In this document: positions 1 to 5,352 of the stretch, one piece after another
How positions within the stretch are numbered: the first letter of the stretch is position 1
Layout of the letters: every line of letters starts with the position of its first letter
Source of the DNA: Kiritimatiellia bacterium
Lineage (GTDB): Bacteria; Verrucomicrobiota; Kiritimatiellia; RFP12; UBA1067
Assembly (NCBI GenBank): GCA_017389885.1
Contig: JAFPDR010000035.1
Span: 1-6,956 of the forward strand
Length of the DNA: 6,956 bases
Direction: 5' to 3'
Position numbers and translations under genes: made by a program
The notes under the pieces: generated by a model
Told to the model about the DNA's origin: nothing
Database searches by the model: none
Seen by the model: only the letters and a program-made list of their open reading frames with translations

Positions 1-2
1 CG

Positions 3-1133
3 AACGGACTCGACGAGCTCCAGCGCATGACGCTCCAGAAGCAGGTGCAGAAGCGCGCGGAGTACGTGACGCAGAACGCAGACCTCGGAATCGTCGACGA
101 AGACAGCGCGCGCAACTTCTCGAACTACGCGCAGAGCTCGCTCGGCTCGCTCTCCCGCGCTCCCGTCGCCCGCAAGAGCGTGAGCGGCAACCGGTATTTG
201 CAGACCGCTTCCGCCGCGCGCGAAGAAGCCGCGATGCCGGCGCAGCAGCGCGCGCCCGTCGGGCAGTCGCAGCTCCCGGCGAACGACTCGGTCGCGTTCG
301 GCATGAACCAGTTCGTGCAGTTCCCGTCGTCCGACGGCTTCGCGATCATGCTCGACATGACGGTCGAGTTCGAGCTGATGCCCGAGAAGATCTCGAAGAT
401 CTTCATGCTCTACGGCGACCTTCCGGCCGTCGTCTCGAAGATCATCATGCCGCAGATCCTCTCGATCTCGCGCATGAAGGGCTCGGACTACAAGGCCCGC
501 GAGTTCATCGACGGCGAAGGCCGCCAGAAGTTCCAGGAGGAGATGACGGCCGAGCTCGTGCGCGTCCTCGGCGAGAAGCACATTCTCGTCAGGAACGCGA
601 TCGTCCGCCACGTCGAGGTCCCGGAGGAGATTCTCGCGCCGATCCAGTCCGCCGCCGTCGCGAAGGAGCAGGATCTCACGAACAAGACCCAGCAGGACAC
701 GGAAAAGCGCCGCGCCGAGCTCAATACCGAAATCGCCAAGGTCGACCAGCTCAAGCGCGAGGTCGAGCAGGAGACTGCGAAGCTCGTCGCGACAGTCGCC
801 GCCGAGATGAAGAAGGACGTCGCCGAGATAAACGCCGAGACGAAGCTCAAGGCGGCGGAGATCGACCTCGAGTGCGCGAAGATACAGGCGAAGATCACCG
901 AGACGCGCGGCTCCGCCGAGGTCAAGGCGAAGTTTCTCGTGGAGAACGAGGAGGCGCTCGGCATCAAGCGCCGCGCCTCGGCGTTCAAGGATCCGTCGCT
1001 CTGGGCTGACCTCGTGTTTGCGGATTCGCTCAACCCCGAGGTCAACATCCGCGTGATCCACGCGGGCGAAGGCACGCTCTGGACGGACCTCAAGGGTGCG
1101 TCCCTCGCGGTTCCGTCGGCGAACAAGCAGTAG
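3..1133 (+). CDS. SPFH/band-7 domain protein (prohibitin/flotillin-like), 5' partial
   Basis: The frame is open from the left edge; eight codons (NGLDELQR) precede the ATG at 27. Numbering from that ATG, residues about 95-205 look like the second half of an SPFH domain (DGFAIMLDMTVEFELMPEKI, then a YGDLPAVV..IIMPQI segment, then VRHVEVPEEILAPIQ). Residues about 208-300 are a charged coiled coil rich in K/E/A, as follows SPFH domains in prohibitins and flotillins. Residues 310-360 form a small C-terminal region. The usual N-terminal membrane anchor and first SPFH strands are missing, so the true start is almost certainly upstream and ATG 27 is internal. Residues about 20-90 are a low-complexity Ser/Ala/Gln/Arg stretch inside the domain region, which is odd. 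Family members form membrane-associated oligomers that scaffold proteases or microdomains; the specific role here is unknown. It is separated from rpmE by its own gap and promoter, so it probably belongs to an upstream unit. Confidence 0.85.
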   Translation, partial: NGLDELQRMTLQKQVQKRAEYVTQNADLGIVDEDSARNFSNYAQSSLGSLSRAPVARKSVSGNRYLQTASAAREEAAMPAQQRAPVGQSQLPANDSVAFGMNQFVQFPSSDGFAIMLDMTVEFELMPEKISKIFMLYGDLPAVVSKIIMPQILSISRMKGSDYKAREFIDGEGRQKFQEEMTAELVRVLGEKHILVRNAIVRHVEVPEEILAPIQSAAVAKEQDLTNKTQQDTEKRRAELNTEIAKVDQLKREVEQETAKLVATVAAEMKKDVAEINAETKLKAAEIDLECAKIQAKITETRGSAEVKAKFLVENEEALGIKRRASAFKDPSLWADLVFADSLNPEVNIRVIHAGEGTLWTDLKGASLAVPSANKQ

Positions 1134-1201
1134 GGTTGCGCGCCTCGCGTACTCCATTTGTCTGGGACGGGCTAGCTCAGGTAAAAATTGTTGCGGCCAC
1201 C

Positions 1202-1227
1202 CCCTTGCGCGGCGGCGCAGAAAAGGG
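1202..1227 (+). repeat. Two-part inverted repeat abutting the rpmE -10 box
   Basis: The inner arms GCGC (1207-1210) and GCGC (1215-1218) enclose a 4-nt loop. The outer arms CCCTT (1202-1206) and AAGGG (1223-1227) pair around them, leaving a 4-nt bulge (1219-1222) on the 3' side. The outer arm ends at the base immediately before TATAAT. No T-run follows, so it is not an intrinsic terminator on the + strand. Its position in the -35/spacer region suggests a promoter-associated structure or operator, but that is inference. Confidence 0.5.
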
Positions 1228-1233
1228 TATAAT
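1205..1233 (+). promoter_or_regulatory. Sigma-70-type promoter of the rpmE-prfA operon
   Basis: A perfect -10 box TATAAT lies at 1228-1233. A weak -35 candidate TTGCGC (1205-1210, 3 of 6 matches) sits exactly 17 bp upstream. Transcription would start near 1238-1242, giving a 5' leader of about 25-29 nt that contains the rpmE SD. The -10 is embedded in GGTATAATATGT (1226-1237), which recurs exactly at 2971-2982. The -35/spacer region is occupied by an inverted repeat described separately. The rest of the 1134-1266 gap shows no gene and no convincing terminator for the upstream SPFH gene. Confidence 0.8.
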
Positions 1234-1253
1234 ATGTACTCAATTTTCGAAAT

Positions 1254-1259
1254 AGGAAG
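1254..1259 (+). promoter_or_regulatory. Ribosome binding site of rpmE
   Basis: AGGAAG lies 7 nt before the ATG at 1267, in an otherwise AT-rich leader. Spacing and sequence are typical and fix the start. Confidence 0.85.
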
Positions 1260-1266
1260 ATAAACA

Positions 1267-1473
1267 ATGAAGAAAGACATCCATCCGAACTACGGCGACG
1301 CCACGATCACCTGCGCGTGCGGCAACGTCATCAAGACCCGTTCCACGAAGAAGGAGATGACGGTCAACACGTGCTCCGCGTGCCACCCGTACTTCACCGG
1401 CCAGAAGACGATGGTCGACACCGAGGGACGCGTCGACTCGTTCAAGAAGCGCTACGCGAAGTTCGCGAAGTAA
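1267..1473 (+). CDS. rpmE: 50S ribosomal protein L31 (zinc-binding, C+ type)
   Basis: This 68-residue protein is of normal length for bL31. It begins MKKDIHPNY and carries the diagnostic core TCACGN..., NTCSACHPY(F)TG and GRVDSFKKRY. Cys16, Cys18, Cys36 and Cys39 form the CxC...CxxC zinc site, so this is the zinc-dependent paralogue type rather than the zinc-free type B form made under zinc starvation. L31 bridges the large subunit (central protuberance) and the 30S head. The gene has a clear SD and a strong promoter and is the first gene of its operon. prfA follows 4 bp after its stop; rpmE next to prfA is a familiar bacterial arrangement. No Zur box is obvious. Confidence 0.98.
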   Translation: MKKDIHPNYGDATITCACGNVIKTRSTKKEMTVNTCSACHPYFTGQKTMVDTEGRVDSFKKRYAKFAK

Positions 1474-1477
1474 GCAC

Positions 1478-2464
1478 TTGATCGACAAGAACCAGGTTGA
1501 AAGCGTTCTGGGTCGCCTGCCGTCCGTGGAAGCGGAGATGGGCGACCCGAATGTTTTGTCGGACCGCAGGCGCTACCGCGCGGTCCTGGACGAGTATTCG
1601 TTCCTGAAGAAGCTGGACTACGCCTGGACCGCGTACCAGCTCGAGGAGGCCACCGAGCAGGAGGTGCTCGCGGCGCTTCTGCCGCCCGACCCGCTCGAGC
1701 GGCGCAACGCCGTGATGGAGATTCGCGCCGGAACCGGCGGGGAGGAGGCCGCGCTCTTTGCGGGGGACCTGTTCCGCATGTACTCGCGCTACTGCGAGTC
1801 CGTCGGCTGGAAGGTCGTCGTGATGCACTCCAACGCGACCTCGCTCGACGGATACAAGGAGATCGTGTTCACCGTGAAGGGCGAAGGCGCCTACGGACGC
1901 TTCCGCTTCGAGTCGGGCGCGCACCGCGTACAGAGGGTCCCCGAAACCGAGGCCCAGGGACGCATCCACACCTCCGCCGCGACAGTCGTCGTTTTCCCCG
2001 AGGCGGACGAGGAGGACGAGCTCGAGATTCCCGAGAAGGACATAAGGATCGACCTCTTCTGCGCCGGCGGCGCGGGAGGCCAGCACGTCAACAAGACGGA
2101 GTCCGCCGTGCGCATGACGCACATCCCGACCGGACTCGTCGCCGTATGCCAGGACGAGCGCTCGCAGATAAGGAACCGCGAGAAGTGCCTCGCCACGCTC
2201 AAGGCGCGCATCCTCGACTTCCGCCGCCGCGAGGAGGAGGCGAAGCTCGGCGCGGACCGCCTCACGCTGCGCGGCTCAGGCGACAGGTCCGACAAGATCC
2301 GCACGTACAACTTCCCGCAGAACCGCCTCACCGACCACCGCATAGGGCTTACGATCTATTCCCTCGACCGGATCGTTGACGGCGATCTCGCGCAGGTTCT
2401 GGACGCGCTCCACGCGCACGACGTCGAGGAGCGCATCAAGGTCGCGCTCGCTAAGAAGGGGTGA
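1478..2464 (+). CDS. prfA: Peptide chain release factor 1, short domain 1
   Basis: RF1 recognises UAA and UAG in the ribosomal A site and triggers peptide release. The stop-codon recognition tripeptide is P-E-T (residues 155-157, in QRVPETEAQGRIHTSA). This is the PxT type of RF1, not the SPF of RF2. The catalytic GGQ is at residues 200-202 (GAGGQHVNKTESAVR), where the Gln is normally methylated by PrmC. The conserved CQDERSQ, GSGDRSDKIRTYNFPQNRLTDHR and YSLDRI..G segments follow. At 328 residues it is about 30 shorter than E. coli RF1 (360). The loss is all in domain 1, between EYSFL (residue 39 on) and LLPPDPLERRN (68 on). The TTG start at 1478 is chosen because residues 3-45 align with the N-terminus of other RF1s and the next in-frame ATG is at residue 21. 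There is no good SD, only GAAG at 1467-1470, so translation is probably coupled to rpmE, whose stop is 4 nt upstream. Confidence 0.97.
   Translation: MIDKNQVESVLGRLPSVEAEMGDPNVLSDRRRYRAVLDEYSFLKKLDYAWTAYQLEEATEQEVLAALLPPDPLERRNAVMEIRAGTGGEEAALFAGDLFRMYSRYCESVGWKVVVMHSNATSLDGYKEIVFTVKGEGAYGRFRFESGAHRVQRVPETEAQGRIHTSAATVVVFPEADEEDELEIPEKDIRIDLFCAGGAGGQHVNKTESAVRMTHIPTGLVAVCQDERSQIRNREKCLATLKARILDFRRREEEAKLGADRLTLRGSGDRSDKIRTYNFPQNRLTDHRIGLTIYSLDRIVDGDLAQVLDALHAHDVEERIKVALAKKG
2453..2461 (+). promoter_or_regulatory. Ribosome binding site deciding the GTG start of the PAP2-like gene
   Basis: The purine run AAGAAGGGG at the very end of prfA lies 7 nt before GTG 2469. The same frame is open back to an ATG at 2376 inside prfA. 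Those extra residues are an Arg/Ser-rich out-of-frame translation of prfA and are not family-like, so GTG 2469 is preferred. Confidence 0.75.
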
Positions 2465-2468
2465 CGCA

Positions 2469-2939
2469 GTGCTCGCCGCTATCCAGCACTGGGCCTTCTG
2501 GGAGATTTTCTCGTCCCGCGTATTCTGGTGCGGACTCGGCGGATGGATGGTCGCCTCGACCATCAAGATGGCGATAGCCGCCTGGAAGACGCACCAGTTC
2601 GACTTTGTGTATCTCGTATCCACCGGTGGGATGCCTTCCAGCCACTCGGCGTCGGTGTGCGGACTCGCCGCCGGAATAGGCTACACCTACGGCTTCGGGT
2701 CGCCTATATGCGTCTTTGCAGTCGGCTTTGCAGTCGTCACGATGTTCGACGCGGCGACGGTTCGCCGCGCCGCAGGCGAGCACGCGAGGGTGCTCAATGC
2801 GATCGTTCGTGACATTAAGGAGCTGAAATTCAAGCCAAAGGAGCGTTTCCGCGAACTTTTGGGCCACACGCGCACCGAAGTCATCTGGGGCATGGTAACC
2901 GGCATACTCTGGGCCACGCTCGTCTGCGCCGTGTTTTGA
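2469..2939 (+). CDS. Divergent PAP2 family membrane protein (YuiD/DUF212-like)
   Basis: With the GTG start the protein has 156 residues, matching the roughly 158 of B. subtilis YuiD. Family hallmarks are GGMPSSHSASV (residues 53-63), FDAATVRRAAGEHARVLN (93-110) and a RELLGHTRTEVIWG segment (128-141). Hydrophobic segments at about 20-38, 62-75, 79-94 and 137-155 indicate a small polytopic inner-membrane protein. The family is distantly related to PAP2 acid phosphatases and vanadium haloperoxidases, and the SSHS motif resembles their phosphate-binding motif. The full catalytic set is not obvious and the biological substrate is not established, so a lipid-phosphate phosphatase role is only a suggestion. 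The start lies 4 bp beyond the prfA stop codon, so it is the third gene of the rpmE operon. The terminator-like hairpin just downstream closes the unit. Confidence 0.93.
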   Translation: MLAAIQHWAFWEIFSSRVFWCGLGGWMVASTIKMAIAAWKTHQFDFVYLVSTGGMPSSHSASVCGLAAGIGYTYGFGSPICVFAVGFAVVTMFDAATVRRAAGEHARVLNAIVRDIKELKFKPKERFRELLGHTRTEVIWGMVTGILWATLVCAVF

Positions 2940-2942
2940 CCG

Positions 2943-2972
2943 CCAATTCGCACATGCGGTGCGATTTTTTGG
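2943..2972 (+). terminator. Terminator-like hairpin after the rpmE-prfA-PAP2 operon, overlapping the next promoter
   Basis: TCGCAC (2948-2953) pairs with GTGCGA (2959-2964) across the 5-nt loop ATGCG, followed by six T (2965-2970). This is the form of a short rho-independent terminator and begins 9 bp after the PAP2 stop codon (TGA 2937-2939). An outer pair, CCAA (2943-2946) with TTGG (2969-2972), can also form, ending exactly at the TATAAT of the next promoter. The stem is short (6 bp), so termination may be partial. Confidence 0.65.
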
Positions 2973-2978
2973 TATAAT
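2973..2978 (+). promoter_or_regulatory. -10 box of the envelope operon; probable leaderless promoter
   Basis: A perfect TATAAT lies within GGTATAATATGT (2971-2982), identical to the rpmE promoter core. No good -35 is found at 16-18 bp spacing (GCACAT at 17), because that region is taken by the hairpin. Counting from the -10, transcription should begin at about 2985-2987, and A2987 is the first base of the TPR gene's ATG. No SD precedes that ATG. The transcript is therefore probably leaderless or nearly so. Confidence 0.7.
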
Positions 2979-2986
2979 ATGTGCTT

Positions 2987-3829
2987 ATGAAGCAATTGGT
3001 GTCGATTTTCATTGCTCTCGCGCTTGGAGCGGGGGCCAGCGGTGCCTGGTACTGGCCGTTCTCGTCGGATGACGAGAAGCCGCCGCGCGTCTCCGAGCTT
3101 ATGGAAGATGCGTCCATAATGATCGACGAGGCATACGATCTCGCGGCGGACGGGAAGACTTCCGAGGCGGTCGACAAGTTCCGCGCGGCGCTGGCCGAGC
3201 TCGACCGCATAGAGGCGGAGAATCCCGACCGCGTCAAGGAACCGGAGTTCAACACCCTCAAGAACAAGCGCGCGACGGTTACGGCGGCGATAGACTCGCT
3301 TCTCCTCGACGAGGTGCAGTCCAACGCCAAGGCGATATCCGTCACGGACACCACCGAGCTCCAGAAGAAGTACGACGCGAAGATGGCCGCGAAGAGGGGC
3401 GGCGCGGCGGATGTGCCGCGCGAAGAGGTCGACGAGGAACGCCCTAAGACGCGTCCGGTGGAGGAGTCCGCGCCTTCCGCGGCGGATGCGCCGCGCTCGA
3501 ACCTCGAGAAGGCGATGGCCGCGCTGAAGGCGAAGGACTACGACGCGGTGGAGCGCGCGGTGTCGGAGATGCTCTCCGAGAACGCGAAGGACTCCGTCGC
3601 GCTCAACCTCCTCGCCGCGGCGGAGATCGCGAAGGGCGACGCGAAGTCGGCGGAGAAGACGCTCGACCTCGCGATCTCGGCGAATCCGGGCAGCTACTAC
3701 GCCTACTACAACATGGCGCGGCTCATGGTCCGCGCCAAGGGCAACAAGGAGGCGGCGAAGCGCTACTACGAGACGGGCCGCAGGTACGGCGGACCGAAGG
3801 ACGCCGCGCTGGAGGGGATGCTTAAATGA
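2987..3829 (+). CDS. Secreted TPR-repeat protein
   Basis: This 280-residue protein has a clear N-terminal signal sequence (MKQLVSIFIALALGAGASGA, residues 1-20), with cleavage likely after about residue 18-20. There is no lipobox Cys, so it should be periplasmic or remain attached by its hydrophobic helix. Residues about 36-108 are helical and TPR-like (AYDLAADGKTSEAVDKFRAA). Residues about 130-170 are a charged, Pro/Glu/Arg-rich linker. Residues about 172-268 contain roughly three TPR helix pairs (AMAALKAKDYDAVERAV; NLLAAAEIAKGDAKSAEKTL; YYNMARLMVRAKGNKEAAKR). TPRs usually mediate protein-protein contacts, so this is probably a scaffold for envelope partners. ATG 2987 is preferred over GTG 2981 because it starts directly on the MKQL signal peptide. 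It is the first gene of a three-gene operon; its TGA overlaps the next ATG in ATGA at 3826-3829. The precise function is not recognised. Confidence 0.8.
   Translation: MKQLVSIFIALALGAGASGAWYWPFSSDDEKPPRVSELMEDASIMIDEAYDLAADGKTSEAVDKFRAALAELDRIEAENPDRVKEPEFNTLKNKRATVTAAIDSLLLDEVQSNAKAISVTDTTELQKKYDAKMAAKRGGAADVPREEVDEERPKTRPVEESAPSAADAPRSNLEKAMAALKAKDYDAVERAVSEMLSENAKDSVALNLLAAAEIAKGDAKSAEKTLDLAISANPGSYYAYYNMARLMVRAKGNKEAAKRYYETGRRYGGPKDAALEGMLK
3811..3817 (+). promoter_or_regulatory. Ribosome binding site of the LolA-like gene
   Basis: GGAGGGG, inside the end of the TPR gene, lies 8 nt before ATG 3826. It supports the overlapping start and translational coupling. Confidence 0.8.
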
Positions 3830-4398
3830 TCGCCCTCGTCGCGAGCTTCCTCATCTCCACAAACGCGCCCGCGGCCGAGGTGATCGCGAACTGCCGCACG
3901 ATGGTTCCGTCCGACGTCGAGCTCAAGGGACGCATCGTCCTGAGGAGCCGCAGGGGGATCGCGCAGGCGGAGTACGACTACGACCTCGTGCGCAAGGGCG
4001 GCGAGACGGAGCTTTCCGTTTCCAAGGACGGGAAGAAGGTCGAGTTCGAGAAGTCCGGTCCGATACTCGGGACGGACGTCACGTGGAGCGACATAACGCT
4101 CGACTACCTGTGGTGGGACGACTTCGCGTACGACGAGAGGCGCGAGGGCGAGAGCGTGCACGGGCAGGTCTGCACCGTGATCGTGATGAAGAAGGGCGAG
4201 CGCACTGTGCGCGTGTGGGTGGACCGCAAGACGGGCGCGCTGATGCAGGCCGAGGAGGAGAAGGACGGCAAGGCCGTTCGCAGGCTCTGGGGAACCCGCC
4301 TCAAGAAATTTGGCGAACGCTGGATGGCCAACGTGATGGAAGTGGAAACCATCGGGTCGGGCCACCGCACCAAAATAACAGTGGAGGAACTGAAATGA
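3826..4398 (+). CDS. LolA-like outer membrane lipoprotein-sorting family protein
   Basis: This is a 190-residue protein. Residues 1-17 (MIALVASFLISTNAPAA) form a short signal peptide ending in an AxA-type site, but without the usual positive residue after Met. The mature part is an alternating beta-strand protein: a GRIVLRSRRGIAQAEYDYDL segment, then GPILGTDVTWSDITLDYLWW (79-97), HGQVCTVIV (112-120), VRVWVDRKTGALMQAEEE (128-145) and a closing WMANVMEVE...TKITVEEL strand set. This order, especially the GTD..WSD..LDYL block, the VHGQ block and the WVDxKTG block, resembles the LolA-like sorting protein family found in many Gram-negative phyla. LolA-fold proteins bind acyl chains in a hydrophobic cavity, so a lipid or lipoprotein carrier role is plausible, but the substrate is unknown. 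The gene is coupled to both neighbours by ATGA overlaps. The family call rests on pattern memory, not a search. Confidence 0.65.
   Translation: MIALVASFLISTNAPAAEVIANCRTMVPSDVELKGRIVLRSRRGIAQAEYDYDLVRKGGETELSVSKDGKKVEFEKSGPILGTDVTWSDITLDYLWWDDFAYDERREGESVHGQVCTVIVMKKGERTVRVWVDRKTGALMQAEEEKDGKAVRRLWGTRLKKFGERWMANVMEVETIGSGHRTKITVEELK
4383..4389 (+). promoter_or_regulatory. Ribosome binding site deciding the start of the AsmA-like gene
   Basis: GGAGGAA lies 5 nt before ATG 4395. The same frame is open back to 4083, but those codons overlap the LolA-like gene and encode Arg-rich non-family sequence. A hydrophobic anchor begins right at 4395, so the long version is rejected. Confidence 0.8.
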
Positions 4399-5348
4399 AA
4401 GTCATAAAGTTCATATTCAAGGCGATACTGTGGATCGTCGTTCTCGTCGTAATCGCGCTGCTGGCGCTCCCGCTCTGGATCGGTCCGGTCGTAAAGGGCG
4501 TGGCGAACTCCGTGGTGCCGGGCATCACTGGCACGGGCTTCAACCTCGGCGAGTTCGGGCTCAATCCGTATGTCGGCACGCTCCACGTCGGCGACATGCA
4601 GCTCGCCAACCCGACCAACTTCTCCGAGAAGAACGCGGTGGCGCTCGACAAGTTCGACGCGGACCTCGCGGTGACGTCGCTGTTCGGCGGAAAGAAGATA
4701 TGCATCGAGTCGGTTGACCTCGACGGACTCGTCGTCTACACCGACCCGAAGATGGCGAACTTCCGCCAGATCGCCGCGAACGCCGCGGGCGAGCCGGAGG
4801 AGAAGAGCGAGGCCGCGAAGCTCGCGGAGGAGAACGCCCCGGCCGAAGAGCCCAAGGCAGAGGAAGCGAAGCCGGCCGAGGAGGCGAAGGAGGGCAAGGG
4901 ACTCCAGATCGACCGCATCACGATCAAGAACGTCACGGTCAAGTACGGGATCGTCCCGTTCAAGATCCCGATGGACATCGAGATCACCGACATCGGCAAG
5001 GATTCCGAGGAGGGCGCCTCGATCCAGGAGGTCATCCAGCTCGTGTGGCAGAAGATCCTCGCCGCGGGCGGCGCTGTCGGAGGCGCGCTTGGCGACCTCG
5101 GCAAGGGCGCTCTCGACGTCGGCAAGGGAGCGCTCGACATCGGCGCCGGGGCGGTGGGATCCGCGCTTGACGCGGTCGGCGCGGGGGACACGGAGGGCGC
5201 GAAGGACGCGCTCAAGGACGCGCAGAAGGAGATCAAGGACGCCGTCAAGGATTCCGGACTCAAGGACGCCGTCAAGGACGTCAAGAAGGACAAGGCCAGC
5301 GAGGCGCTCAAGAAGGCCGGCGACAACCTGAAGGACCTGTTCAAGTAA
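4395..5348 (+). CDS. Membrane-anchored AsmA-like protein with repetitive helical C-terminus
   Basis: This 317-residue protein has an N-terminal signal anchor (residues about 8-32, following MKVIKFIFKA). Residues about 44-118 resemble the N-terminal beta repeat of AsmA/DUF748-type proteins (GFNLGEFGLNPYVGTLHVGD, NPTNFSEKNAVALDKFDADL, then an ESVDLDGLVVYTD strand). Residues 132-168 are a Glu/Ala/Pro/Lys low-complexity linker. Residues 170-200 return to AsmA-like strands (LQIDRITIKNVTVKYG). Residues 224-264 are Gly/Ala-rich with a GKGALDV-GKGALDI repeat. Residues 268-317 are amphipathic Lys/Asp/Ala helix repeats (KDAVKD twice). AsmA-family proteins span the periplasm and are linked to lipid transport and outer-membrane homeostasis. 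This one is far shorter than E. coli AsmA, so it is at most a minimal relative. It is the last gene of the three-gene operon (ATGA overlap 4395-4398). The exact family is uncertain. Confidence 0.6.
   Translation: MKVIKFIFKAILWIVVLVVIALLALPLWIGPVVKGVANSVVPGITGTGFNLGEFGLNPYVGTLHVGDMQLANPTNFSEKNAVALDKFDADLAVTSLFGGKKICIESVDLDGLVVYTDPKMANFRQIAANAAGEPEEKSEAAKLAEENAPAEEPKAEEAKPAEEAKEGKGLQIDRITIKNVTVKYGIVPFKIPMDIEITDIGKDSEEGASIQEVIQLVWQKILAAGGAVGGALGDLGKGALDVGKGALDIGAGAVGSALDAVGAGDTEGAKDALKDAQKEIKDAVKDSGLKDAVKDVKKDKASEALKKAGDNLKDLFK
5100..5141 (+). repeat. 21-bp tandem duplication within the AsmA-like gene
   Basis: Two adjacent 21-bp units (5100-5120 and 5121-5141) differ at a few bases and encode GKGALDV and GKGALDI. 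They are followed by a looser third copy (GAGAVGSALDAVGAG). This indicates in-frame expansion of the Gly/Ala-rich segment. Confidence 0.75.
5233..5278 (+). repeat. Perfect 19-bp direct repeat, 27-bp period, in the AsmA-like gene
   Basis: The 19 bases starting TCAAGGACGCCG at 5233-5251 recur without change at 5260-5278. They encode KDAVKD twice, spaced nine residues apart, within the amphipathic helical tail. The in-frame spacing points to a coding repeat rather than a regulatory site. Confidence 0.85.
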
Positions 5349-5352
5349 TGAT

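Noticed and set aside
1137..1155. Possible terminator after the SPFH gene (CGCG-CCT-CGCG hairpin)
   Set aside because: The stem is only 4 bp of self-complementary CGCG and no T-run follows. It is expected by chance in GC-rich DNA.
1164..1196. tRNA-like start: TAGCTCAGGT at 1172-1181 resembles a tRNA D-arm
   Set aside because: No matching GGTAGAGC half of the D-arm, no T-arm (GTTCGAATC type) and no acceptor pairing follow within 90 bases. At most this is a chance match or a decayed remnant.
2376..2468. Longer version of the PAP2-like protein starting at ATG 2376 within prfA
   Set aside because: The extra 31 residues are Arg/Ser-rich out-of-frame prfA sequence. GTG 2469 has a good SD and gives the family's usual length.
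2979..2990. Three-codon frame (ATG TGC TTA TGA) overlapping the TPR gene start as a possible leader peptide
   Set aside because: It falls at or before the predicted transcription start and has no SD, so it would not be present in the main transcript.
4083..4394. N-terminal extension of the AsmA-like protein from ATG 4083
   Set aside because: It overlaps the LolA-like gene in another frame, has no domain character, and would bury the membrane anchor that begins at 4395.
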